In this document: positions 34,471-42,602 of the stretch, piece by piece
Layout: each line of letters opens with the position of its first letter
Numbering within the stretch: the first letter of the stretch is position 1
NCBI RefSeq assembly: GCF_001078055.1
Contig: NZ_CP010777.1
Span: 3,811,001-3,875,000, forward strand
From: Rufibacter radiotolerans
Lineage (GTDB): Bacteria; Bacteroidota; Bacteroidia; Cytophagales; Hymenobacteraceae
DNA length: 64,000 bases
Reading direction: 5' to 3'
Program-made: the position numbers and the translations under genes
Notes under the pieces: model-generated
Database searches by the model: none
Seen by the model: the letters and a program-made list of their open reading frames with translations, nothing else
What the model was told of the DNA's origin: nothing

Positions 34471-35140
34471 TTATCTATAGAAACGGTCTGCCAGCCAATT
34501 GGCGGGGTTGTTCTCTATGTATTCTTTGATGTTGTGAAATCCTTTTTCATCTCTGATGATATGGTCATGAAACGATCTTTGCCAGGCAAATTCTATCAAT
34601 CCAGCCAACCGTATTAATCTAGACGAGTTACTTTTATACGCCCCCATTATCTGGGAAATAGATTTAGTTTTAGTGCCACGTAGGGACAGGGCTTGACCTG
34701 TCCGCACGCATGCCCGGTCCTCGCATTCCCGGATCCCCGCATTGCTGGTCCACGCCTGCCCGGCAAACACATTCCCAGTCTTCATCTACCCCTCTGTCAA
34801 TATCACTTCTTAATTCCTCCCTACTCAAAATATCCCTATTTACCCCTATCTCCTCGTTTGCCGGGAGGTCATTTTTTATTTCCAGGAGACCGTGCATATG
34901 ATTGGGCATGACCACGAAGGCATGTGACCGCAGGTAGGGAAATTTATGCAACATTTCCAGCCATTGGCGCTCTGCTATCTTCCCATAGGGATTTAGGTTT
35001 ATCTGTTCATTTAAAATGTTGCCAAAGGAACAGGCCATGGTCTGCACGCAGGACGTCACAAAGTAGAAGGCGTTGGTGCTGTAATTAAAGCCAGTGAGTC
35101 TGTTCTTTTTCCTGTGTGGCAGCATGGGAGACTGAATCAT
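34471..35140 (-). pseudogene. REP-associated tyrosine transposase (RAYT), frameshifted
   Basis: The N-terminal frame starts at ATG 35140 or 35125 (MLPHRKKNRLTGFNYSTNAF, the usual RAYT opening) and carries the Y1-transposase HUH-type signature VVMPNHMHGLLEI. It then reads through a REP-B copy (34680-34703) as amino acids and stops at 34670. The family's C-terminal part, with SQIMGAYKS, WQRSFHDHIIRDE and YIENNPANW, continues in another frame to 34471. Removing one base next to 34678 (ACGTGGCACT to ACGGGCACT-like) would join the frames as PTGTKTKSISQIMGAYKS, the sequence expected for the family. Flanked on both sides by REP-B units. Likely an inactivated copy, unless frameshifting restores it. 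Confidence 0.8.
34680..34703 (+). repeat. REP-B palindrome, copy 8, inside the RAYT reading frame
   Basis: Within the transposase gene; translated on the minus strand as part of ADRSSPVPT. Its 15-bp iterated tail encodes repeats of the form GMRxx. Confidence 0.85.
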
Positions 35141-35159
35141 GTAAGAAAGTTTTCCATAC

Positions 35160-35290
35160 GGGAAATAGGCCAGGGAGATGGAAGTGCCAGTGCGTGGAAT
35201 GCGGGATTTATAATGCGATGGTTCGGGAATGCGTGGACCAGGAATGCGAGAATTAGGAATGCGTGCGGACAGGTCAAGCCCTGTCCCTAC
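35160..35290 (-). repeat. REP-B palindrome copy 9 with 15-bp iterated tail upstream of RAYT
   Basis: REP-B unit at 35267-35290 preceded by several 15-bp iterations of GGAATGCGNNNNNNN (about 35195-35266). On the minus strand the tail lies just upstream of, and in frame with, the RAYT start and would read RIPxx RIPxx. Confidence 0.8.
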
Positions 35291-35320
35291 AGGAGCGCCG
35301 TTCACACCAAAAACCAGAAA

Positions 35321-35362
35321 AGCGTTCCAGAGCCGTTTTTAGAAAAACAGCTCTGAAACGCT
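35321..35362. repeat. Interspersed GTTTT/AAAAC palindrome, copy 10
   Basis: CCAGAGCCGTTTTTAG against AAAAACAGCTCTG with AGCGTT/AACGCT outer ends; the stem uses AGAGC/GCTCT instead of the usual GGCC, yet pairing is kept. It lies just past the end of the GH5-like lipoprotein gene. Confidence 0.8.
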
Positions 35363-35385
35363 TTTTCAATCAATTCCCTGCCGGG

Positions 35386-36540
35386 TTACTTCTTCGCTTG
35401 TACGCCGGCTACGCTTTTAATGAGGTCTACTTCTTCCTGGCGGTAAGGGGTGCCGTCTTTCCGGAAGATGTCATGGAACCAGACAGTGGGCTCAGCGGTG
35501 TAGTTCTTGTCCCAGCTGTCCCAGGGGTAGATAGTCTGGGTTTTACCGTCCACAAAGCCCCAGTTAATCATGCCTACGTTGTGCTTTTTGGCGATGGGCA
35601 GGGCGCCCTGGAAGGTGCTGCCGTTCGGGCGGGCCATGTACTCGGTGCAGATCATGGGGCGGCCGTAGCGCTTGAGCCAGTTAATGCGTTGCTCCAGTTC
35701 CTCGGGGCCGTCATAGTTATGGAAGGTGATGATGTCAGACTCGGCTACCATCAGTTTTTGCATGGCGGTTAAGGAGTCATGGGTGGCCCAGTTGCCCATC
35801 CAGACGCCAGAGGTCACGGGCTGCGAGGGGTTCATGGCGCGGGCCCAGGTAAAGGATTTTTTGAGGAGCGGCAACACGTAGTCCAGTTTGTTGGGCAGTT
35901 CCTGCTTGCCGTAGGCCGAGCCTTTGTTGAGGTTGTAGGGTTCGTTCCAGATGTCCCAGGCCAGCACGCGCTTATCGTTGGCAAACTTACCCATTACCCC
36001 TTTCACGTAGCGCTCCAGGCGCGGGTACTGGGTAGAATCCTGCAGGCCGGCCGACCCCGGGCTCTGCACCCATCCCGAGTTATGCACGTGCGGCCGGGGT
36101 TCGCGCTGCTTGCCTATTTGGGGGTTAGGGTCCCACACGGAGTCAAAGATCACCAGCATAGGTTTTATGTTGTGGCGCTGCGCGATGTTCAGGAACGTGT
36201 CCAGGCGCCGCAAAAAGCCCACCGAATCCTGCTCCCAGAGCAGGTCATGCAGGTACACGCGGGCGGTGTTCATACCAATAGACTCGGCCCAGCCCAGCTC
36301 GCGGGCAATGGTGGCTGTGTCAAAGGTTTCGGCCTGCCACATCTCCAGCTGGTTAATGGCGGTGCTCGGTGAGAAGTTAGGCCCAATCAAGTAGTCCTGC
36401 TGGCCATACCACTCGTTGGCTTTCTCTTTGGTCCAGATAGCGCGGGGTTTTACTACCTCTTTCTCGGTGCCGGTCTTGAAACAGCTTTGGGTGAGCAGGC
36501 AGCAAAGCGCGGCCCACAAATACAGGTTCTTCAGGTTCAT
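35386..36540 (-). CDS. GH5-like cellulase/mannanase-type lipoprotein
   Basis: A 384-residue glycoside hydrolase; the ATG at 36540 gives MNLKNLYLWAALCCLLTQSC, a signal peptide with lipobox, whereas an upstream in-frame ATG at 36708 would run through a palindromic repeat. The (beta/alpha)8 domain shows acid/base Glu in DIWNEPYN (about 198) and nucleophile Glu in ICTEYMARP (about 299). Related to endo-mannanase/cellulase-like GH5 proteins of Bacteroidota. No sorting domain: anchored by lipid instead. It is divergent from the LacI-sugar cluster, so its control may involve the same regulator (an operator copy lies 380 bp upstream). Confidence 0.87.
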   Translation of the reverse strand: MNLKNLYLWAALCCLLTQSCFKTGTEKEVVKPRAIWTKEKANEWYGQQDYLIGPNFSPSTAINQLEMWQAETFDTATIARELGWAESIGMNTARVYLHDLLWEQDSVGFLRRLDTFLNIAQRHNIKPMLVIFDSVWDPNPQIGKQREPRPHVHNSGWVQSPGSAGLQDSTQYPRLERYVKGVMGKFANDKRVLAWDIWNEPYNLNKGSAYGKQELPNKLDYVLPLLKKSFTWARAMNPSQPVTSGVWMGNWATHDSLTAMQKLMVAESDIITFHNYDGPEELEQRINWLKRYGRPMICTEYMARPNGSTFQGALPIAKKHNVGMINWGFVDGKTQTIYPWDSWDKNYTAEPTVWFHDIFRKDGTPYRQEEVDLIKSVAGVQAKK

Positions 36541-36624
36541 AGGGAATGGGTTGCGTGGTAAGGTATTGTTTTGGTATAAAGGCTGATGGGTAAGGTAACT
36601 GATGTAGCGGCTCACCTTGGGTTT

Positions 36625-36665
36625 CCGTTTTAGGGTTGTTTTGGGGAAAACGGCCCTAAAACAGG
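36625..36665. repeat. Interspersed GTTTT/AAAAC palindrome, copy 11
   Basis: CCGTTTTAGGGTTGTTTT against AAAACGGCCCTAAAACAGG; stem TAGGG/CCCTA. Lies in the 5' leader of the GH5-like lipoprotein gene. Confidence 0.75.
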
Positions 36666-36919
36666 TTTCCAGGATCTGCTCTGTTACATAATTACAAAGG
36701 CGGCCCAAAACTTCCTACCGCTGGCGCCGGCCAACCCGTTCTCCCCTCCAAAAATCAACAATAGTTACAGCTTTTTACAACCTCGTTATATGGTTTGCGG
36801 CCCCTCTTAAGCGATTCGGCTACTTTCCTTCCATCGCTTCTATTACATTTGCCACCGGAGAATAAACAAGGAACAGACGCATTTCTGCCGGCGCACCGCC
36901 TGACACCTCTGTGTTTTTG

Positions 36920-36935
36920 ACGTAATCGATTACGT
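36920..36935. promoter_or_regulatory. LacI-type operator palindrome, distal copy
   Basis: ACGTAATCGATTACGT, a perfect 16-bp palindrome of the form bound by LacI/GalR proteins. It is identical to the copy at 37141; the starts are 221 bp apart, near 21 helical turns. Confidence 0.75.
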
Positions 36936-37108
36936 TCCTTTTCCGGGGAATCATCGCCTCTGCCCCTCTTTCTGTGGCTATGCCTGTGCTCCTTCCCTTT
37001 TAAAGAAAGCAAAACGCAAGGCCTTGTATTGGGTAAATTTGGCAGCGAAGGGCCTTCACAAGCCCACATTGTTACCATTCCTGAAACCAATGAATAAAAT
37101 TCAGGCTA

Positions 37109-37141
37109 TTTGCACCATTGATCAATAAAATTCTATATTTA
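37109..37141 (+). promoter_or_regulatory. Candidate Bacteroidota promoter of lacI
   Basis: -33 box TTTG at 37109-37112, 21-bp spacer, and -7 box TATATTTA at 37134-37141 (consensus TAnnTTTG, one mismatch). The operator at 37141-37156 would cover the start site, implying autorepression. Confidence 0.55.
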
Positions 37142-37156
37142 CGTAATCGATTACGT
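37141..37156. promoter_or_regulatory. LacI-type operator palindrome, proximal copy
   Basis: ACGTAATCGATTACGT, identical to the distal site, ends 3 bp before the lacI ATG at 37160 and begins at the last base of the predicted -7 box. Confidence 0.8.
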
Positions 37157-37159
37157 TAC

Positions 37160-38203
37160 ATGGCCCGAACCACTATCCATGATATAGCCAAAGAGCTGCA
37201 TACTACGGCAGCCACGGTTTCGCGCGCCTTAAATGACCACCCCTCCATTAGCGCCGCCACCAAGGAGACGGTGAAAGCCACCGCCCTGCGCCTGAACTAC
37301 CAGCACAACCGGGCCGCCTCTTCGCTGCGCTCCGGCAAAACCTATGTGATTGGGGTGTTGATTCCCAGCGCCGAGGTCAGCTTTTTCGGGTCGGTGATAC
37401 ACGGCATTGAGAAGATTGCCAAAAGCCAGGGGTATAACGTGCTCCTGTTCCAGACCAATGAGCAGTATGAAGACGAGGTACAGGGGGTGCAGACCCTGCT
37501 GCAGTCTAACGTAGACGGTATCATTGCCTCCATCTCCAAAGAGACTATTCAGTATGACCATTTTCTGGAGGTAAAGCGGCGCGATATCCCCTTGATCTTG
37601 TTTGACCGCTCCCTTGAGGGTTTGGACGTACCGAGTGTGATGATCAATGACTACAAGGGGGCCTTCATGGCCACCGAGCATTTGATTGAACAGGGGTTTA
37701 CCCGCATTGCCCATATCTCGGGGCCGCAGCACATCAGTATTTTTCATGAGCGCCTGAAAGGCTACGTAGACGCCCTGGCCGCGCACGGCATGAAAATAGA
37801 CGGCGACCTGATCATGTACGGCAAGGTGACCATAGACTCGGGCCGCACCTGCGCCGAGCAGTTGCTGCAGTTGCCCTCGCCGCCAGATGCTATTTTCGCC
37901 GCCGAGGACTTTACTGCCCTGGGGGCTTTGCAGGCTATTAAGGAAAGCAAGTGGCCCAAACCCGGCCAGATAGGGCTGGTGGGCTTCGCGAACGAGGCTT
38001 TTAGCGCCTACATCACGCCCAGCCTCACCACCATTGACCAGCAGACGGCCTTAATGGGCGAGGAGGCCGCCAAAATTTTCATGGACCTGAGCCAGAAAGG
38101 CAAGAAACCCGATCTTCCGCCCCAGAAGATAGTACTGGAGCCGCTTCTGGTCCAGCGGGAATCTTCTATAAAGAGGAAACCAAAAAAGAAGAGTATACCC
38201 TAA
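37160..38203 (+). CDS. LacI family transcriptional regulator
   Basis: A 347-residue regulator; ATG 37160 is chosen over 37118 because it gives the classic start MARTTIHDIAKELHTTAATV and lies after the operator. HTH at residues about 4-25 with TVSRALNDHP, then hinge and the periplasmic-binding-like effector domain (VIGVLIPSAEVSFFGSVIHG onward). C-terminus is very basic. It precedes a sugar symporter and galactose genes, so it probably senses galactose or a related sugar. Two operator palindromes point to autoregulation. Confidence 0.92.
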   Translation: MARTTIHDIAKELHTTAATVSRALNDHPSISAATKETVKATALRLNYQHNRAASSLRSGKTYVIGVLIPSAEVSFFGSVIHGIEKIAKSQGYNVLLFQTNEQYEDEVQGVQTLLQSNVDGIIASISKETIQYDHFLEVKRRDIPLILFDRSLEGLDVPSVMINDYKGAFMATEHLIEQGFTRIAHISGPQHISIFHERLKGYVDALAAHGMKIDGDLIMYGKVTIDSGRTCAEQLLQLPSPPDAIFAAEDFTALGALQAIKESKWPKPGQIGLVGFANEAFSAYITPSLTTIDQQTALMGEEAAKIFMDLSQKGKKPDLPPQKIVLEPLLVQRESSIKRKPKKKSIP

Positions 38204-38301
38204 GTTTTTTATCTTTCACGGTCATTACCATCACCTACTTACCCTCAACCTTTTTTTAGAACTTAAACTAACAAACCAACTCGTCACACCTTTACATTTT
38301 T

Positions 38302-39939
38302 ATGGGACTAACTTATCTTGATTACATCATTTTCCTGGCCTATTTCTTTATAGTGTCGGGGTACGGGTACTGGATCTACCGGCAGAAGAAAGCCGACCAC
38401 ATGGACTCCAAGGAGTACTTCCTGGCCGAGGGCTCCCTTACTTGGTGGGCCATTGGCGCCTCTTTGATCGCCTCTAACATTTCTGCCGAGCAGTTCATTG
38501 GTATGTCCGGTTCGGGGTTTGCCATGGGTCTGGCTATCTCCACGTATGAGTGGATGGCCGCCGCCACCCTTATTGTGGTAGCCGTGTTCTTCATTCCTAT
38601 CTACCTGAAGAACAAGATCTACACCATGCCCCAGTTCCTGTCGCACCGCTACAATGACTCAGTGGCCACCATCATGGCGGTGTTCTGGCTGTTGGTGTAC
38701 GTATTCGTGAACCTTTCCTCTATCCTGTATCTGGGGGCATTGGCCATTCAGACCATCTCGGGAATTGACTTCTATTATTGTATGTACGGTTGCGCCATCT
38801 TCGCTATTTTCATTACCCTGGGCGGGATGAAGGTGATTGGCTACACAGACGTAATTCAGGTATTCGTGCTGGTATTGGGTGGTTTGGCCACAACCTACCT
38901 GGCCCTGGACCTTGTGTCTGACCAAATGGGCGGTTCCGGTGCCTGGGACGGCCTGGTGTACCTGCGCCAACAGGCCGGTGACCACTTCTCCATGATTCTT
39001 TCTGAAGGCGAGATCATGATCCCGAATGGCGAAGGCGGCACCCGCGATGCCTACATGGACTTACCTGGTCTTTCTGTACTGATTGGCGGTATGTGGATTG
39101 TGAACCTGAACTACTGGGGCTGTAACCAGTACATTACCCAGCGTGCCCTGGGAGCCGACCTGAAAACCGCCCGTAGCGGTCTCTTGTTTGCCGCTTTCTT
39201 AAAGCTGATGATGCCTATCATTGTGGTATTACCCGGCATTGCCGCGTATGTGTTGCACAAGAACGGAATGTTCCAGGCTGAAATGGCCAACGAACTGGGT
39301 CATGTGAAACCTGACCACGCTTACCCTGTGCTGTTGAACCTGTTACCTACAGGCTTGAAAGGTCTTTCCTTTGCCGCCCTTACCGCTGCTATTGTGGCGT
39401 CTCTGGCCGGTAAAGCCAACAGTATCTCTACTATCTTCACTCTGGATATCTACCGGAAGTTCTTCAACAAGAATGCCTCTGAGAGACGTCTGGTGGGCTT
39501 CGGGAAAATCACCGTGGTGGTAGCCTTTATCATTGCCGTGTTGGTGGCCCCGGTGTTGCGTAACCTGGACCAGGCGTTCCAGTACATTCAGGAATACACC
39601 GGCTTTATCTCTCCGGGCGTGTTTGCCATCTTTATTCTGGGCTTCTTCTGGAAGCGTACCACTTCTCCAGCGGCTTTGGTAGCGGCGGTGATTACTATTC
39701 CGCTTTCCACGTTCCTGAAATTCGCTTTCCCAGAAATTCCGTTCCTGGACCGTATGGGTATTGTGTTTGTGGTGTGTATTCTCCTTATGGTGATCATCAC
39801 CCTGCTGGATCCTAAGAGCAAGAACAACCCTAAAGGCCTGGAAATTGATTCTTCCATGTTCAAGACTACCACCGGGTTTGCCATTGGCTCTATTATCATC
39901 TGCGGTATTCTTGCGGCCCTTTACATCATTTTCTGGTAG
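38302..39939 (+). CDS. Sodium/sugar symporter (SSS family, SGLT-like)
   Basis: A 545-residue inner-membrane transporter with about 14 hydrophobic segments. It has SSS-family traits: LTWWAIGASLIASNISAEQF in TM2, the central RQQ/NYWGCNQYITQRALGA stretch and AALTAAIVASLAGKANSIST further on, close to bacterial SGLT sodium/galactose or glucose symporters. It sits 98 bp after lacI and before galK/galT, supporting sugar (galactose) uptake. Substrate not proven. Confidence 0.9.
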   Translation: MGLTYLDYIIFLAYFFIVSGYGYWIYRQKKADHMDSKEYFLAEGSLTWWAIGASLIASNISAEQFIGMSGSGFAMGLAISTYEWMAAATLIVVAVFFIPIYLKNKIYTMPQFLSHRYNDSVATIMAVFWLLVYVFVNLSSILYLGALAIQTISGIDFYYCMYGCAIFAIFITLGGMKVIGYTDVIQVFVLVLGGLATTYLALDLVSDQMGGSGAWDGLVYLRQQAGDHFSMILSEGEIMIPNGEGGTRDAYMDLPGLSVLIGGMWIVNLNYWGCNQYITQRALGADLKTARSGLLFAAFLKLMMPIIVVLPGIAAYVLHKNGMFQAEMANELGHVKPDHAYPVLLNLLPTGLKGLSFAALTAAIVASLAGKANSISTIFTLDIYRKFFNKNASERRLVGFGKITVVVAFIIAVLVAPVLRNLDQAFQYIQEYTGFISPGVFAIFILGFFWKRTTSPAALVAAVITIPLSTFLKFAFPEIPFLDRMGIVFVVCILLMVIITLLDPKSKNNPKGLEIDSSMFKTTTGFAIGSIIICGILAALYIIFW

Positions 39940-40029
39940 GTGCCTCCGCTAAAAGAAATTATATAACGTTTACGCTAAAGGCACCGCATTTACCCAAGTG
40001 CTGTGCCTTTAGCGCTTAAAAGAGAAATT

Positions 40030-41202
40030 ATGGTCCAAGACATTGTTACAAAATTCAAGGAAATATACCGTCAGGAACCGGTGGTGGTGCGCTCACCCGG
40101 CCGGGTGAACCTCATTGGCGAACACACAGACTACAACATGGGCTTTGTGCTGCCGGCCGCCATCAATAAAGAGATTTACTTCGCGCTGGCGCCAAACGGC
40201 ACCAACACCATGCGGGCCCATGCCTATGACCTGGAAGAAACCGCTGAGTTTGACCTGAACCACGTGCAGCGTTCTGAGATTGGCTGGGCCAACTACCTGC
40301 TGGGCGTGGTGGCTCAGCTGCAGAAAGCGGGCCATGACGTGCCGGGCTTTGACGTGGTGTTTGGCGGCAACATTCCCATTGGGGCCGGCCTTTCCTCGTC
40401 GGCGGCGGTGGAGTGCGGGCTGGCTTACGGGCTTAACTACCTTTTCGCCTATGGCATTGAGAAGTTTGACCTGGTCAAAATGGCCCAGAAGGCCGAGCAC
40501 GAGTACGCGCTGGTGATGTGCGGCATCATGGACCAGTTCGCCAGCATGTTTGGCAAGCACAACCACGTGGTAAAGCTGGATTGCCGCTCTTTGGAGTATA
40601 AGTATTACCCCCTGGAGATTGACGACTACCGCATTGTGCTCTGTGACACCCAGGTGAAGCACTCCCTGGCCTCTTCTGAGTACAACACCCGTCGCCAGGA
40701 ATGTGAAACCGGCGTGGCCATCCTGCAGAAGCATTACCCAGAAGTACACAGCCTCCGTGACGTGACCCTGGAGATGCTGGCCCAACACCAGGCCGAGTTT
40801 GACCCTACCGTGTACAAACGCTGCACCTACGTGGTGCAAGAGAACCTGCGCGTAGAGGAAGGCTGCAACGACCTGGAGCGCGGTGACCTGGAAGCCTTCG
40901 GGCAGAAGATGTACGCCTCCCACCAAGGCCTACAGCATGACTATGAGGTAAGCTGCCCTGAGCTGGATTTTCTGGCCGACCTGGCCAAGGAATCTGACGC
41001 CGTGCTGGGTGCGCGCATGATGGGCGGCGGTTTTGGCGGCTGTACCATCAACATCGTGAAACTAACCCACCTGGATGCCTTCACCCAAGACATGACCAAA
41101 GCCTACAAAGAGAAGTTCGGGATTGACCTGAAAACCTACGTGGCCGAGATTGTGAACGGCAGCAGTCTGGTGCCCATTGACTTCTCCAAAGCCAGCGCTT
41201 AA
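40030..41202 (+). CDS. galK: Galactokinase
   Basis: A 390-residue GHMP kinase that phosphorylates galactose to Gal-1-P (Leloir pathway). Start at ATG 40030 ([17 protein letters not shown]); one nine codons upstream is unlikely. Motifs: galactose signature [13 protein letters not shown] (about 24-36), ATP-binding [17 protein letters not shown] (about 115-131) and [15 protein letters not shown] near the C-terminus. Follows the symporter by 90 bp and precedes galT; the Leloir pair would process the imported sugar. Confidence 0.95.
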   Translation: MVQDIVTKFKEIYRQEPVVVRSPGRVNLIGEHTDYNMGFVLPAAINKEIYFALAPNGTNTMRAHAYDLEETAEFDLNHVQRSEIGWANYLLGVVAQLQKAGHDVPGFDVVFGGNIPIGAGLSSSAAVECGLAYGLNYLFAYGIEKFDLVKMAQKAEHEYALVMCGIMDQFASMFGKHNHVVKLDCRSLEYKYYPLEIDDYRIVLCDTQVKHSLASSEYNTRRQECETGVAILQKHYPEVHSLRDVTLEMLAQHQAEFDPTVYKRCTYVVQENLRVEEGCNDLERGDLEAFGQKMYASHQGLQHDYEVSCPELDFLADLAKESDAVLGARMMGGGFGGCTINIVKLTHLDAFTQDMTKAYKEKFGIDLKTYVAEIVNGSSLVPIDFSKASA

Positions 41203-41215
41203 ACCTATTTTTAAA

Positions 41216-41246
41216 AGCCCTCCCCGCTTGGCAGGGAGGGCTAAAA
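41216..41246. terminator. Hairpin between galK and galT
   Basis: AGCCCTCCC at 41216-41224 pairs with GGGAGGGCT at 41234-41242. The T-run after it is weak (AAAACTC), so it may attenuate rather than end transcription, or stabilise the galK end. Confidence 0.5.
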
Positions 41247-41260
41247 CTCTATTCACGCTT

Positions 41261-42289
41261 ATGAGCGCATTTGACATCAACGAACACTCGCACCGCCGGT
41301 TCAACCCCTTGTTGGGCGAGTGGGTGCTGGTATCGCCGCACCGTTCCAAACGCCCTTGGCAGGGCCAGCAGGAGGCCGCCGAGAAAGACACCCGCCCGGC
41401 CTATGACCCTGGCTGTTACCTCTGCCCCACCAACGTGCGCGCCAACGGTGAGACCAACCCAGATTACCCGTCTACTTTTGTGTTCGTGAACGACTTCGCG
41501 GCCCTGCAAACCGACAGCCATACCGGTGAATTCACCAAACCAGGTTCTCTGTTACAGGCCCACAGCGAGCGCGGCCTCTGCAAGGTGATCTGCTTCTCGC
41601 CTCGCCATGACCTCACGCTCTCAGACATGGAGGTTTCTGAGATCAGGAAAGTGGTGGACCTCTGGCAGCAGGAATACCTGGAACTGGGCGCCCTGGACTA
41701 CATCAGTTACGTGCAGATCTTTGAGAACAAGGGCAGCGTGATGGGCAGCAGCAACCCGCACCCGCACGGCCAGATCTGGGCCCAAAGCTCGGTGCCCGGC
41801 GAACCCGCCAAGGAAACCGATCAGCAGGAAGCCTACTTTAAACAGAACGGCCGCAGCCTTTTGGCAGACTACCTTAAAGAAGAGCTAGAGGCCAAAGCCC
41901 GCATTGTGGTGGTGAACGAGCATTGGGTGGCACTGGTGCCTTTCTGGGCCATCTGGCCCTTTGAGACCATCATCATCCCGCGCCGGCATTTTCAGCACCT
42001 GGGCCAGATCACAGACGCAGAGAAAGACGGCTACGCCGATATCATGAAAAAGCTTTCGTCTGTTTATGACCGCCTATTTGACACCTCGTTCCCGTACTCG
42101 GCGGGCATCCACCAAAGCCCGACGGATGGGCAGGACTACCCCGGCTGGCACCTGCACATGCACTTCTACCCACCCCTGCTCCGGTCGGCCACGGTTAAGA
42201 AATTCATGGTAGGCTACGAACTCCTGGGCGACCCGCAACGTGACATTACCCCAGAAAGTGCCGCCGAGCGCCTGTGGGCTTTGCTGTAA
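41261..42289 (+). CDS. galT: Galactose-1-phosphate uridylyltransferase
   Basis: A 342-residue transferase (UDP-glucose + Gal-1-P to UDP-galactose + Glc-1-P). ATG 41261 ([20 protein letters not shown]) is preferred over an upstream in-frame ATG that lies inside galK. Zinc/nucleotide region [12 protein letters not shown] (about 51-62) and the active-site HPH in [11 protein letters not shown] (about 163-173). UDP-galactose epimerase and mutarotase genes are not in this window. Confidence 0.95.
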   Translation: MSAFDINEHSHRRFNPLLGEWVLVSPHRSKRPWQGQQEAAEKDTRPAYDPGCYLCPTNVRANGETNPDYPSTFVFVNDFAALQTDSHTGEFTKPGSLLQAHSERGLCKVICFSPRHDLTLSDMEVSEIRKVVDLWQQEYLELGALDYISYVQIFENKGSVMGSSNPHPHGQIWAQSSVPGEPAKETDQQEAYFKQNGRSLLADYLKEELEAKARIVVVNEHWVALVPFWAIWPFETIIIPRRHFQHLGQITDAEKDGYADIMKKLSSVYDRLFDTSFPYSAGIHQSPTDGQDYPGWHLHMHFYPPLLRSATVKKFMVGYELLGDPQRDITPESAAERLWALL

Positions 42290-42290
42290 A

Positions 42291-42332
42291 CCTGTTTTGG
42301 GCCTGTTTTGAGAAAAACGGCTCTGAAAACGG
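42291..42332. repeat. Interspersed GTTTT/AAAAC palindrome, copy 12
   Basis: CCTGTTTTGGGCCTGTTTTG mirrored by AAAAACGGCTCTGAAAACGG, right behind the galT stop. Confidence 0.7.
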
Positions 42333-42345
42333 TTACGTGGTTCCT

Positions 42346-42418
42346 GTAGGGGCACTCCCTTGTGGTTGCCCTTGCACCAGAGCACCGCATTAGGGCAACC
42401 ACAAGGGAGTGCCCCTAC
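42346..42418. repeat. REP-D inverted repeat with 27-bp perfect arms
   Basis: Arms at 42346-42372 and 42392-42418 are perfect reverse complements (outer end GTAGGGGCACTCCC) with a 19-nt loop. It has the same GTAGGG start as REP-B but a different body, so it is a related but separate REP family. Single copy in the window. Confidence 0.8.
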
Positions 42419-42496
42419 TTTTCCATAACTATCGCTCTACAAATAAGCAAGCGCAGAAATACCTGAGACTCAAACACTCAGGCGTTTCTGCGTTTG

Positions 42497-42534
42497 GCGT
42501 TTCAGGGGCGTTTTCAAAAAACTGGGCGTAAAAC
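42497..42534. repeat. Interspersed GTTTT/AAAAC palindrome, copy 13
   Basis: Degraded copy: GCGTTTCAGGGGCGTTTTC against AAAAACTGGGCGTAAAAC, about 70 bp before the metallo-hydrolase gene. Confidence 0.55.
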
Positions 42535-42602
42535 AGAATTTCTCTGCATCTGAAAGAGATGGTGGCCGTACATATCCCTCCAATTCAGACACACCCTCTT
42601 GT

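Larger units (their letters stand above)
36541..37159. other. Control region between the GH5-like gene and lacI
   Basis: 619 bp with no convincing ORF. It contains palindrome copy 11 (36625-36665), two identical 16-bp operator palindromes (36920-36935 and 37141-37156) and a predicted promoter for lacI (37109-37141). Confidence 0.7.
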
